Source: Nitrososphaerota archaeon (lineage in GTDB: Archaea; Thermoproteota; Nitrososphaeria; Nitrososphaerales; Gagatemarchaeaceae). From it: DNA of 17,080 nt. Of the stretch, positions 1 through 7,822 are shown one piece after another. Location of the stretch: contig VBPK01000075.1 of the NCBI GenBank assembly GCA_005877225.1, positions 1 through 17,080 on the forward strand, written 5' to 3'. A program made the position numbers and the translations under genes. The notes under the pieces were generated by a model. That model saw only the letters and a program-made list of their open reading frames with translations. It did not search any database and had not been told where the DNA came from. Numbering within the stretch: the stretch's first letter is position 1; each line of letters opens with the position of its first letter.

Positions 1-690
1 CCTATCGTTTGATAAGCAAGTGTAGATTGGGGCGACAAAATCGAGAGCGTGAGGCGTCCTCCCCGCTTCCTTCATCGCCCTCCTGATTATTCCTGACCTG
101 AGACGGAAAGTTTCGGGGCTGTTTATCCAGGCCAGCCAGCCATCGCCTTGTTTGCCGACGAGCTCGAGCCCCTTCCTCGAACCAAAGATGCCGAGGTAGA
201 CTGGGATCTTTCCCCGGGCCCTCAGGTTCAACCAAGCATCTTGAAGCTTGAAGAATCGACCGTCAAACGAGACGGGCTCTTCCGAGGTGGATGCCCAGAG
301 TAACCTGATCACCCTCAACGCTTCCGAGAGTTGAGCAATCCTGCTCTCAGGATCCCTGAAGGGTAAACCGAAAGGAACAGTGTTCATCGCTTCGCCCGCC
401 CCTATTCCAAGGGCTACTCGAGAATTACTGATGTGACTGAGTGTGGCCAGGATCTGGGCTAACTTGGCGGGATGACACCGTTGGGCATCGGTCACCCACG
501 ACCCCATGAATAGTCGTTGCGTCTCTCTCGCGATGGCTCCGAAGGTAGTCCAAGGGTCTATCTTTGCGCCTTGAAAATCAGTCAGATGGTCGGAGACCCA
601 GAACGAATCAAACCCCATCTTCTCCGCCATGATTCCCAACCGAATCGTCTCGTTTGGTTGTCTGTCGTAACTGGCTAGTCCGATTTTCAC
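1..690 (-). CDS. LLM-class F420-dependent oxidoreductase, C-terminus off window
   Basis: The reverse strand reads open from a GTG at 690 to the window edge (230 codons), so the last third of a usual 300-340-residue protein is missing. The N-terminus has the bacterial-luciferase-like pattern: beta-strand KIGLAS, then GFDSFWVSDHL near residues 26-36, whose Asp-His resembles the F420-site motif of this superfamily. SRVALGIGAGEAMN follows near 100, and a segment resembling the family's VYLGIFGSRKGLELVGKQGDG is near 175-195. Members are TIM-barrel enzymes that transfer hydride between reduced F420 (or FMN) and alcohols, sugars or unsaturated compounds in the cytosol. A TATA-like element lies 26 nt upstream of the GTG, favouring this start and a leaderless mRNA. 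It follows three SDR genes on the same strand, which suggests a shared oxidoreductive pathway. Family call is firm; substrate unknown. Confidence 0.88.
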   Translation of the reverse strand, partial: MKIGLASYDRQPNETIRLGIMAEKMGFDSFWVSDHLTDFQGAKIDPWTTFGAIARETQRLFMGSWVTDAQRCHPAKLAQILATLSHISNSRVALGIGAGEAMNTVPFGLPFRDPESRIAQLSEALRVIRLLWASTSEEPVSFDGRFFKLQDAWLNLRARGKIPVYLGIFGSRKGLELVGKQGDGWLAWINSPETFRLRSGIIRRAMKEAGRTPHALDFVAPIYTCLSNDR

Positions 691-694
691 GCGT

Positions 695-706
695 GGCGCG
701 TGCGCC
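695..706. promoter_or_regulatory. Inverted repeat between TATA and start, possible operator
   Basis: GGCGC-GT-GCGCC, a 5-bp inverted repeat with a 2-bp spacer, sits between the TATA-like element at 711-720 and the GTG start at 690 of the minus-strand LLM gene. The position suits an archaeal repressor that blocks polymerase loading. The arms are short and GC-rich, so chance is possible. Confidence 0.3.
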
Positions 707-710
707 TACT

Positions 711-720
711 TTGTATTAAT
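711..720 (-). promoter_or_regulatory. TATA-like element of LLM oxidoreductase gene
   Basis: The minus strand reads ATTAATACAA, centred about 26 nt upstream of the GTG at 690. This is the usual TATA-to-start-site distance in archaea and implies a leaderless transcript. Confidence 0.5.
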
Positions 721-761
721 GCGTTCAGAGGCCGACGAGTGCTTGGGCGTTCGTTTGCCCT

Positions 762-1583
762 CTAATCGCTGAGGTTCCAAAATTTTCGGACATCGGTTTC
801 ACCGGCAGAAGGCGGACGCGCGGATGCGATGCGTGGGTACCAAGTCTCGGCGCCGACCGTGTACCTGAACCGCGGAGAGTTGCTCTTGACGATCCGCAGC
901 ACGGCTTCCGCGAAGACCGCGGGGAGAAGTGCGATTTTCCTGCGTGTTTGACGGACTGAACCGACCTTCTTTCGCTGTTCGTCGTAGGCCGTCAATGGCT
1001 TGGAGGGAGCCTTTGCGTTGCTGCCAATATTGGTCTTGAAGAACCCCGCATCTAGTATGGAGACTTTGATGTTAAACTCCCTGACCTCCAGGCGGAGCGA
1101 CTCAGTGTAGCCCTCTAGCGCGAATTTCGCCGCCGTATAAAATCCCTCCAGCGGGCTTCCGGCCAGGCCAGCGATGGAACCAACGTTGATAATCTGTCCG
1201 CTCCGACGTTTTCGCATAATCGGCAAGACACGGTTAACCAGCCTCACAACCCCGAAGAAGTTAGTCTCAAACTGCGACTTTGCCTCCATCGTCGAAGTCT
1301 CCTCAATCGCACCCGTAAGGGCATACCCGGCATTATTGACGAGCACGTCCAGGTTGCCCGCCTGGTCTACCACATCCTTGACACACGTTCTGACGGAGTC
1401 ATCTGAGTCCACATCCAGCGTCAACATCTGGAAATCACGCCGTCCCGCCTTCGAAGGGTCTCTGCTCGTCCCGAATACAACGAACCCTCTTGAAGCGAGT
1501 AACGAGGCCGTTGCGAGTCCGAGTCCTGAAGACGCGCCGGTTACAAGTACCGTCCGGGGCTTTGCCACCCGTTTTCCTCGCAC
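762..1583 (-). CDS. Short-chain dehydrogenase/reductase (classical SDR)
   Basis: A 273-residue cytosolic NAD(P)-dependent oxidoreductase with a complete classical SDR signature: TGASSGLG (15-22) for the dinucleotide, NNAG (83-86), N108 in ETNFFG, catalytic S136, and Y149-x3-K153 in GFYTAAKFALEG. The Arg directly after the second beta-strand (TSRDP, R41) suggests preference for NADP(H). The substrate-binding C-terminal third resembles SDRs annotated as acyl- or steroid-type oxidoreductases, but no substrate can be assigned. The longest frame starts at GTG 1583. A TATA-like element at 1588-1597 is too close for that start and better fits the in-frame GTG at 1568 (268 residues, starting MAKPRTVLVTG). 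It lies between the LLM gene and two other SDR genes on the same strand, but is not a close paralogue of those two. Confidence 0.93.
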   Translation of the reverse strand: MRGKRVAKPRTVLVTGASSGLGLATASLLASRGFVVFGTSRDPSKAGRRDFQMLTLDVDSDDSVRTCVKDVVDQAGNLDVLVNNAGYALTGAIEETSTMEAKSQFETNFFGVVRLVNRVLPIMRKRRSGQIINVGSIAGLAGSPLEGFYTAAKFALEGYTESLRLEVREFNIKVSILDAGFFKTNIGSNAKAPSKPLTAYDEQRKKVGSVRQTRRKIALLPAVFAEAVLRIVKSNSPRFRYTVGAETWYPRIASARPPSAGETDVRKFWNLSD

Positions 1584-1587
1584 GACG

Positions 1588-1597
1588 AATTCTTAAG
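1588..1597 (-). promoter_or_regulatory. TATA-like element of SDR gene
   Basis: The minus strand reads CTTAAGAATT, centred about 25 nt upstream of the GTG at 1568. The same core (AATTCTTAAG) recurs in front of the RraA-like gene at 14147-14155. It supports 1568 rather than 1583 as the start of the SDR gene. Confidence 0.4.
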
Positions 1598-1708
1598 CAG
1601 TGTGGAGGAACGGATAGTTGCATTTTCCACAATGACTCCAACGCAGTTAAGCGTAGTCCGCCCCTCACTCAGGCGGGCCCGAACGGGACACGACCTTCGC
1701 GCTGGCAG

Positions 1709-2521
1709 CTAACGCGCGGAAATTCCACAATCGACGGGAAGGGCTATCCCCGTTACGAATCTGGAGTTGTCATCCGCGAGCCACAGGACCGCGTTTGTAA
1801 CATCAATCGGTTCAGTGAAGTCGACCCCTGGGAAAAGAGACGTTCTACCGCTGGACGGGAAGATCTTTTCAGTGTACCAGTTTGGATAGATCTTCATCAT
1901 CCAGTCTGTCATGGGGGTGTTGACTGCAGCGGGGCAGACTGCATTCACGGTGATATTCCAAGGGGCGTATTCCTGAGACATGTTTCGCACCAACCCGATT
2001 ACGCCGTGCTTTGCCGCAGTATAACTCGCGATTCCCCAGATGCCGCGGTACCCGGCGTCCGAGGAAGTCATGATGATTCTTCCGTATTTCCTTTGCATCA
2101 TATGAGGGAGTATCTCCTTGGCCAATAGAAAATACGATTTCAGATCGTTCTCGTGCGTGAGATCCCACTCCTCCTCGGTTATTTCATGGGTGAGGCGGGG
2201 TATGGTTACTATCGCGTGTTGTATGACGGCGATATCTATCTTGCCAAACTCCTTGATGGCCTTCGCAATCGTACTCTTCACTTCTGCAGACTGACTCAAG
2301 TCTGCATTCACTCCGATTGCCTTGCGACCCAGCTTTCTCGAGGCAGCGACGACCTCTTCGAGTTGCTTTGCAGTGCCGAGCGGATGTGGAACTCCCGGGA
2401 TTTGCTTAGCGACATCGACCAATATCAAGTCAGCGCCCTCTATCGCGAAGGCTAGGGAATGCGATTTACCCTGGCCCCGTGCCGCTCCGGTAACAAGAAC
2501 AGTTCTGTTGGAAAACCTCAC
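1709..2521 (-). CDS. SDR of mycofactocin-coupled type with eroded motifs
   Basis: About 270 residues when started at the GTG at 2521 (MRFSNRTVLVTGAARGQGK). The frame stays open to a TTG at 2614, but that adds a basic tail absent from the neighbouring paralogue. A TATA-like element about 27 nt upstream also supports 2521. TGAARGQG (11-18) followed by K-S-H and the loop after beta-2 with GVPHPLGTAKQL match the group of SDRs described as mycofactocin-coupled, which hold NAD tightly. D36 after beta-2 suggests NAD. S154, Y167 and K171 are kept at normal spacing. The NNAG motif is replaced by IQHA (100-103), and the position of the structural or catalytic Asn is D126 (ENDLKSYF). Activity may therefore be altered. 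It is a tandem paralogue of the next gene upstream on this strand. No mycofactocin biosynthesis genes are present in the window. Confidence 0.9.
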   Translation of the reverse strand: MRFSNRTVLVTGAARGQGKSHSLAFAIEGADLILVDVAKQIPGVPHPLGTAKQLEEVVAASRKLGRKAIGVNADLSQSAEVKSTIAKAIKEFGKIDIAVIQHAIVTIPRLTHEITEEEWDLTHENDLKSYFLLAKEILPHMMQRKYGRIIMTSSDAGYRGIWGIASYTAAKHGVIGLVRNMSQEYAPWNITVNAVCPAAVNTPMTDWMMKIYPNWYTEKIFPSSGRTSLFPGVDFTEPIDVTNAVLWLADDNSRFVTGIALPVDCGISAR

Positions 2522-2542
2522 GTTCGTTATCGTTGACCAAGG

Positions 2543-2552
2543 TTTCTTATGT
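2543..2552 (-). promoter_or_regulatory. TATA-like element deciding the SDR start
   Basis: The minus strand reads ACATAAGAAA, centred about 27 nt upstream of the GTG at 2521. It suggests the second SDR gene has its own leaderless promoter and argues against the upstream TTG at 2614. Confidence 0.4.
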
Positions 2553-2620
2553 CTTCTGTTGCTAGCTCGCGCCCGGTCGCTTCGTTTTCGGTCTTCGAGT
2601 CCCCTCGCGAGCAACGGGAC

Positions 2621-2627
2621 AAAAAAA
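2621..2627 (-). terminator. Oligo-T run after SDR gene
   Basis: Seven consecutive T residues on the minus strand lie 7 nt after the stop codon of the SDR at 2634-3449. Archaeal RNA polymerase terminates at such runs without needing a hairpin, so this may separate the two SDR transcripts. It is short, so termination may be partial. Confidence 0.4.
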
Positions 2628-2633
2628 TCGCTT

Positions 2634-3449
2634 CTACTTGGCCAAGCTACCTGCGTCGATCTGCAGTGCGATTCCGGTCACGTGCTTCGCCTCATCCGAA
2701 GCAAGCCACAGCATTGCGTTCGTAATGTCAGCCGGCTGGAGCTTATCGCCATCAGGAAAGAGATACTGTGGCCCCGTCAGGCTGAAGACTCTCTCCGCCC
2801 ACTCAGGATATGCCTTCAACATTCCGCTTGCTTGCATCGTATCTACCACCGACGGACAGACGGCGTTTACGGTTATCTGGTGCGGAGCGAGCTCCAGAGC
2901 GAGAGCTTTCGTAAAACCTATCACACCCGCCTTCGATGCACAGTAATGCACCAGGTCGGGGTGCCCCACCAGGCCCAACTGCGATGCCGTGCTTATGATT
3001 CGCCCCCAACGTCGTTTGATCATGTGCGGAACCGCGTGTTTCGAGACGAGGAAGACTCCCGTTAGATTCGTTCGCAGGGTTTCCTCCCACACCCCGAGGC
3101 TCATTTCATGAATGCTGGAGACGTTGCCTATCCCCGCATTGTTAATCAGGATGTCCAGGTGACCAAATTCTCTGATTGTCGTATCGACCAGTCTCTTTGC
3201 ATCCGCCTCAATGCCGACGTCCGCCTTTATGCCAAGAACTCTTCCGCCCATCTTCTTTATCTCTTCCACCGTCCCATCCAACTCCCTCTCAGTAGCAAGA
3301 GGGTAGGGGACTGAAGAAGCGTTCCTGCAGACGTCGTTCACAACGACCTCGGCGCCCTCGCGCGCAAATCCAAGAGCGTGGGATTTGCCCTGACCGCGTG
3401 CCGACCCAGTTATGACCACAACTTTGCCTTCGAACTTCCCCCTGCTCAC
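2634..3449 (-). CDS. Short-chain dehydrogenase/reductase, mycofactocin-coupled type
   Basis: A 271-residue SDR from a GTG start. All classical residues are intact: TGSARGQG (14-21), D39 after beta-2 (NAD preference), NNAG (103-106), N128, S156, Y169 and K173, with normal 13-residue Ser-Tyr spacing. The GQGKSHALGFAREGAE segment and the insert NASSVPYPLATERELDGTV after beta-2 resemble the actinobacterial SDR group associated with the redox peptide mycofactocin. Members oxidise alcohols or carveol-like substrates with a non-exchanging NAD. No mycofactocin precursor or radical-SAM genes are seen here, so the electron partner is unknown. An F420 enzyme or another carrier is possible. It is the first gene of the minus-strand group, divergent from the cupin gene, and the likely source of the eroded paralogue downstream. 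Confidence 0.93.
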   Translation of the reverse strand: MSRGKFEGKVVVITGSARGQGKSHALGFAREGAEVVVNDVCRNASSVPYPLATERELDGTVEEIKKMGGRVLGIKADVGIEADAKRLVDTTIREFGHLDILINNAGIGNVSSIHEMSLGVWEETLRTNLTGVFLVSKHAVPHMIKRRWGRIISTASQLGLVGHPDLVHYCASKAGVIGFTKALALELAPHQITVNAVCPSVVDTMQASGMLKAYPEWAERVFSLTGPQYLFPDGDKLQPADITNAMLWLASDEAKHVTGIALQIDAGSLAK

Positions 3450-3481
3450 CTGGAATCGGACTGAAATATCGGTCTGGCGTG

Positions 3482-3492
3482 TATTATACTTA
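3482..3492 (-). promoter_or_regulatory. TATA-like element of divergent SDR gene
   Basis: The minus strand reads TAAGTATAATAC about 35-40 nt upstream of the GTG at 3449, giving a predicted leader of roughly 10 nt. It is back to back with the cupin promoter in the 3450-3559 intergenic region. Confidence 0.4.
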
Positions 3493-3524
3493 TGGTGCCG
3501 AGGAGGGCACTCCCGCGGCTTGAA

Positions 3525-3537
3525 AGCCTTAAAGGCT
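3525..3537 (+). promoter_or_regulatory. TATA-like element embedded in an inverted repeat
   Basis: AGCCTT-A-AAGGCT is a perfect 6-bp inverted repeat around a central A. It contains the TTAAA core centred about 29 nt upstream of the cupin start at 3560. A regulator bound here would mask the TATA element directly. It may also be only a symmetric TATA box. Confidence 0.4.
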
Positions 3538-3559
3538 GAGAGGAATCAATCGTTCGCAC

Positions 3560-4012
3560 TTGGTATCTAGAAGCGAGTCCAAGTTTGCGAAGGTGAAGAA
3601 GGCGCAGACGTCAGATGGTCTCGAGGGCGCAATAGGCGGCAACTTTTGGAGGGTTCAGGACGTCCTGAAGAACCAAAGACTCCCCCCTGACGATATCGTC
3701 AAGTTCATCTATCTAGCGGAGGGACCGAACCTAACAACCGACATCGCGTTCGCACGTGACGAGGTTCCGCTTCACCTTCACAGGAAACACGATGAATTGA
3801 TTCACGTTCTTGAAGGCTCGGGTACATTCAGGGTCGGGAAATCGTTTTACAAGTTTGGCCCTCAGAGCATAATCTACATACCCGAGGACACGGTGCACGG
3901 CGGGAAGTTGGACGGCGAGATCAAGATCCTTTCGGTGTACACACCCAAGTTTGACATAAGAAAACCGGACAGGATCTTCGTCGACGAAAACGGAAAGCCC
4001 ATTACTATGTAG
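3560..4012 (+). CDS. Cupin-domain protein
   Basis: A 150-residue single-domain cupin. Motif 1 is VPLHLHRKHDELIHVLEGSG, with putative metal ligands H72, H74 and E79. Motif 2 is FGPQSIIYIPEDTVHGG with H113. The double-stranded beta-helix fold with His-His-Glu-His usually binds Fe, Mn, Ni or Zn and acts as an isomerase, dioxygenase, lyase or sugar-acid-binding protein. About 50 residues precede the barrel, longer than in minimal cupins. The start is a TTG, supported by a TATA-like element about 29 nt upstream; the next in-frame alternative is a GTG at 3593. It is divergent from the SDR genes and 104 nt before an amidohydrolase on the same strand, consistent with catabolism of a ring or sugar-acid compound. 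Function cannot be made more precise. Confidence 0.88.
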   Translation: MVSRSESKFAKVKKAQTSDGLEGAIGGNFWRVQDVLKNQRLPPDDIVKFIYLAEGPNLTTDIAFARDEVPLHLHRKHDELIHVLEGSGTFRVGKSFYKFGPQSIIYIPEDTVHGGKLDGEIKILSVYTPKFDIRKPDRIFVDENGKPITM

Positions 4013-4022
4013 GCGCTCTCAT

Positions 4023-4039
4023 GGCCTTCAGGAAAGGCC
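4023..4039 (+). terminator. Hairpin downstream of cupin gene
   Basis: GGCCTT-CAGGA-AAGGCC forms a perfect 6-bp stem with a 5-nt loop, starting 10 nt after the cupin stop codon. There is no T-run after it, so it may be an mRNA 3' end stabiliser rather than a terminator. Confidence 0.3.
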
Positions 4040-4081
4040 GCACGTGTAGACCTTCTGGCACGTAATTCTTACGCGACCGCA

Positions 4082-4091
4082 AAACCTTAAG
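4082..4091 (+). promoter_or_regulatory. TATA-like element of amidohydrolase gene
   Basis: AAACCTTAAG is centred about 30 nt upstream of the ATG at 4117. It has the same A-rich flank plus TTAA core seen at the other plus-strand promoters. Confidence 0.45.
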
Positions 4092-4116
4092 TGAGCTGCA
4101 AAACCCAACTTGACCG

Positions 4117-5145
4117 ATGCGTCAGGAGCTGTTCGTTCTGGACGACCAGGCGCATTATTTTGCGAACAGCATACGACAAGCTTCGCCGGAATACGACAAG
4201 ATCTTCGACTATCTTCGGGGGCCTGGCGGCATGCTATCAATCGCGAATCATACGGGAGACGGATTCCTCGACCATTTTTTCACCAAGACGGCCACCCACG
4301 TTGCTTGCTTGAATCTACCCGGGATAAGCGACATAAGCGGAGTAAACGGAATGAGGTCTCTGGAGCTCTTTGCCGAAACCAGAGACAAAGCGCCCGATAG
4401 GGTAATTCTCTTCGGCTTTGTATCTCCGTTGGATGGAGAGAAGGCTCTTCAGGAGATGGATCATCAATTTTACGACCTTGGCGCGAAAGTGTTCAAGTGG
4501 TATCCGAACGACCCGCTCGGAAGGCCGATTGGATGGTGGGCCGATGACCCCAAGATTGCCTACCCATTCTGGGAGAAACTCTCACAGCTGGGGATTAAGA
4601 CCGTCAGCATCCATAAGCTGCCCTTCAACTTCATGGCGAGTAAGTGGCAGGACCCGGCGGACATAGACACTGCAGCCGGAAGTTTCCCTGAACTGAACTT
4701 CGTCGTCTATCACATGGGCTTTCCGGCCATAGACAAGGTGGCCACGATGTGCTCAAACCGCCCAAACGTATACGCCGATATTGGAGCGCCACTAGCCCCC
4801 GCGCTGACCGCCAAACCCCTCTGGTTCACCGAGCAGATGTGCAAATTTCTCGCTCTCGCTCCTTCTGATAGGTTGTGCTGGGGAAGCGACATGATGGTAG
4901 TGCCGGCTGGTCAGGAGCTCATCGAGGCATTCTGGAATTGGCAGGTGCCCCCAGTGTATCAAAAAGGATACGGAATTCAGCCGCTTACTTCAGACGACAA
5001 GAAGAAAATAATGGGTCGGACATTTGCGAAGCTAATCGGCTTAGATCCCGACAAGGTGTTGGAGAAGATAAGGAACGATTCATTCTCAAAGAAGAAATCC
5101 GCGAAGGTCAAGCAATTCTTAACGAAAGCGAACGCGGCGAGATAA
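4117..5145 (+). CDS. Amidohydrolase-2 (ACMSD-like) family protein
   Basis: A 342-residue metal-dependent TIM-barrel protein of the amidohydrolase-related group that includes ACMSD decarboxylase, LigJ-type hydratases and dicarboxylate lactonases. Candidate metal residues are in family order: VLDDQAHYF near 7-15 (Q11 and H13 in place of the usual His-x-His), H166 in SIHKLP, H199 in VVYHMGFP and D258 in CWGSDMM. AKVFKWYP (123-130) matches a conserved strand with a Lys. The first His of His-x-His is therefore Gln, which is seen in some family members but could change metal binding. The C-terminus (about 305-342) is Lys-rich and probably a helical tail. It starts at an ATG with a TATA-like element about 30 nt upstream. 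Neighbours are a cupin and an ABC transporter. A hydrolase, decarboxylase or lactonase role in catabolism is likely; the substrate is unknown. Confidence 0.88.
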   Translation: MRQELFVLDDQAHYFANSIRQASPEYDKIFDYLRGPGGMLSIANHTGDGFLDHFFTKTATHVACLNLPGISDISGVNGMRSLELFAETRDKAPDRVILFGFVSPLDGEKALQEMDHQFYDLGAKVFKWYPNDPLGRPIGWWADDPKIAYPFWEKLSQLGIKTVSIHKLPFNFMASKWQDPADIDTAAGSFPELNFVVYHMGFPAIDKVATMCSNRPNVYADIGAPLAPALTAKPLWFTEQMCKFLALAPSDRLCWGSDMMVVPAGQELIEAFWNWQVPPVYQKGYGIQPLTSDDKKKIMGRTFAKLIGLDPDKVLEKIRNDSFSKKKSAKVKQFLTKANAAR

Positions 5146-5200
5146 CGCGTAAGGTAACGGTGGCATGCACGAAAAGTTCCACTCCTCCCTTGCGCCAGAC

Positions 5201-5244
5201 CTTGCGGCTCAGGTTCTGATTCCCAGAACAAGAAATTCCGCAAG
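5201..5244 (+). other. Nested inverted repeats in the 5146-5316 gap
   Basis: CTTGCGG (5201-5207) pairs with CCGCAAG (5238-5244). Inside it, GTTCTG (5213-5218) pairs with CAGAAC (5224-5229). The result is a two-stem hairpin between the amidohydrolase and the first solute-binding protein. It lies upstream of the TATA element of the latter, so it may be a 3' processing or termination structure of the amidohydrolase mRNA or a regulator site. The rest of this 171-nt gap shows nothing else. Confidence 0.35.
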
Positions 5245-5275
5245 AAGATGTTCCATTTGATCGCCACAGATTAAA

Positions 5276-5287
5276 AAGGCTTAAAAT
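5276..5287 (+). promoter_or_regulatory. TATA-like element of first solute-binding protein gene
   Basis: AAGGCTTAAAAT, preceded by an A-rich stretch resembling a BRE, lies about 30-35 nt upstream of the TTG at 5317. It places the transcript start close to this TTG, so no longer N-terminus is expected. Confidence 0.45.
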
Positions 5288-5316
5288 CGGCAGTAGAAGC
5301 CCAAAGACCGCCCGGA

Positions 5317-6528
5317 TTGCCCGACACCGTTTCGCTAAGGCATGTTACGCTGGAAGGTCCAAGGTACGAGTTTCCAATAAAGACGATGATTCCCGGCTTC
5401 AGGAAAGAACACCCGAACGTGGGTGTCAAGGTCGACGGGAGGCCATACGAGTTAGTCCAGTGGGGGGAGGAACTGAAAAAAAGAACCAGCCCGTATGACG
5501 TGGTCAGCCTCGCAAGCGAGCTGACCGCAGCTTACGCAGAACCGAAATTGATCCTCCCGCTCGACGACTATATACAAGACGAGGAGATCGGCATAAAGGA
5601 AGCGGACGACTATAACCCGATCAATTGGGAGATCTACAAGTACAAGAGCACAGATGGGACTGAGCGGACGTACGGCATCCCGACCGATGTCAACGCGACA
5701 ATAATGTACTACCGAAAAGACCTGCTCAAGGAGCATTCCTTCCGTAATCCGCCCAAGACTTGGGACGAGGTTGCCGAGTTTAGCAAATTGACCAACGACA
5801 GACCACGCATGCATGGATTTCTGACACAGTTGACCGACTGGTATTCCGGCAATTTCTTTGTCAACCTACTCTGGGACTTCGGAGGAGACATATTCGATAG
5901 GCGTACGTGGGAACTAACCTGCAATTCTGAAGAGGCCTTGAGGACACTCAACTTCGTCAAGCAGATGCACACAAACTACGGGGTTCCCGGCGAATTGAAT
6001 TTCAATAGATTTGCGTTCAATGATTACCTCGCAAGCAAAGGGGTCTGCGCAATCGCTCCTTGCATGTACGGTAACGGTGTACCACAAAACCCTTCCATGT
6101 CCAAATACGCTGCCTTGATTGGAACGGGGCTGAGTCCAGCAGGTCCTGGGGGCAGGTATTCGATGATGGCGGGCGTGGGCTGCGTCATCACTCCAAGGAG
6201 CAGGCACCCGAGAGAGGCGTTCATGTGGATAGAATATCAGCAGAGGAAGGAGCTTATGCGCAAATTTGTCGAAGAGACCGGTCAGCCAGGACGGGAGTCA
6301 GCACTCTCGGATCCACAGATGCAAAAGTTGCCAAACGCAAGACACTTCCAAACCCTCTCCGATACCTTCAAGGACAAAGGAGCGCGCACGAAATGGAATC
6401 TCCCAGAAGAGTACGAGGTCGAGCAGGCCATCGGCGAGGAGGTTTTCTCGGTTCTAGTCGGAAAGCAGCTGGCAAAACAAGCTCTGGAAAGCCTCGAGAA
6501 TAGATTGTCCTCTATCGTCGAGAATTAA
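5317..6528 (+). CDS. Solute-binding protein family 1, no export signal
   Basis: A 403-residue protein of the ABC sugar-type extracellular solute-binding fold. It is clearly paralogous to the binding protein at 7847: compare YGIPTDVNATIMYYRKDLL with AGMPTDANATLSYWRVDIL, TGQPGRESALSDPQ with TGQPGRSSALKDPQ, and the PNARHFQ/PNAQHFQ segments. It starts (TTG) directly at the first beta-strand, VSLRHVTLEGPRYEFPIK. There is no hydrophobic signal, lipobox or twin-Arg motif. The frame is closed by TAA at 5272-5274 with no usable earlier start, and I see no hydrophobic segment in the other frames of the gap. It should therefore be cytosolic or exported by an unknown route. It precedes the ABC ATPase gene by 126 nt. 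Possible roles: intracellular ligand sensor or buffer acting with the ATPase, or a decayed transport protein. The domain itself looks intact. Confidence 0.88.
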   Translation: MPDTVSLRHVTLEGPRYEFPIKTMIPGFRKEHPNVGVKVDGRPYELVQWGEELKKRTSPYDVVSLASELTAAYAEPKLILPLDDYIQDEEIGIKEADDYNPINWEIYKYKSTDGTERTYGIPTDVNATIMYYRKDLLKEHSFRNPPKTWDEVAEFSKLTNDRPRMHGFLTQLTDWYSGNFFVNLLWDFGGDIFDRRTWELTCNSEEALRTLNFVKQMHTNYGVPGELNFNRFAFNDYLASKGVCAIAPCMYGNGVPQNPSMSKYAALIGTGLSPAGPGGRYSMMAGVGCVITPRSRHPREAFMWIEYQQRKELMRKFVEETGQPGRESALSDPQMQKLPNARHFQTLSDTFKDKGARTKWNLPEEYEVEQAIGEEVFSVLVGKQLAKQALESLENRLSSIVEN

Positions 6529-6616
6529 GAAATCCCTTCCGTAATCTATCAGATCTGGAGATTTGGTGAAGTAGCGCCCCGAGCGTGAAGAGTTGTCCGC
6601 AATGCACCCGCAAAAG

Positions 6617-6624
6617 GTTTTAAG
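6617..6624 (+). promoter_or_regulatory. TATA-like element of ABC ATPase gene
   Basis: GTTTTAAG within AAAAGGTTTTAAGC lies about 34 nt upstream of the GTG at 6655, predicting a leader of only a few nucleotides. Confidence 0.45.
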
Positions 6625-6654
6625 CAATCCTACACGCTAACGCGAAGAAACTCC

Positions 6655-7725
<1,071 letters not shown>

Positions 7726-7811
7726 TGAAATCCTGTCTCCTAACCGGTGCAAACCTCTAGACTGGCAATGACTCGCCTTTGTGTTAATCACCCGTTCATC
7801 TGTTCCATATA

Positions 7812-7821
7812 CTTTAAATAA
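7812..7821 (+). promoter_or_regulatory. TATA-like element of second solute-binding protein gene
   Basis: CTTTAAATAA is the best TATA match among the transporter genes, centred about 31 nt upstream of the ATG at 7847 and directly followed by a palindrome. It probably drives the binding protein, the two permeases and possibly the chaperonin. Confidence 0.6.
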
Positions 7822-7822
7822 A

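Noticed and set aside
1490..2128. Plus-strand 212-codon open frame across the SDR region
   Set aside because: It spans the gap and antisense of two real SDR genes and shows no domain or promoter.
2522..2614. N-terminal extension of the second SDR from a TTG at 2614
   Set aside because: The added residues are basic and low in similarity to the tandem paralogue; a TATA-like element 27 nt before the GTG at 2521 lies inside this stretch.
4041..4046. CACGTG palindrome after the cupin gene
   Set aside because: A 6-bp palindrome is expected by chance many times in 17 kb and it is not at a promoter position.
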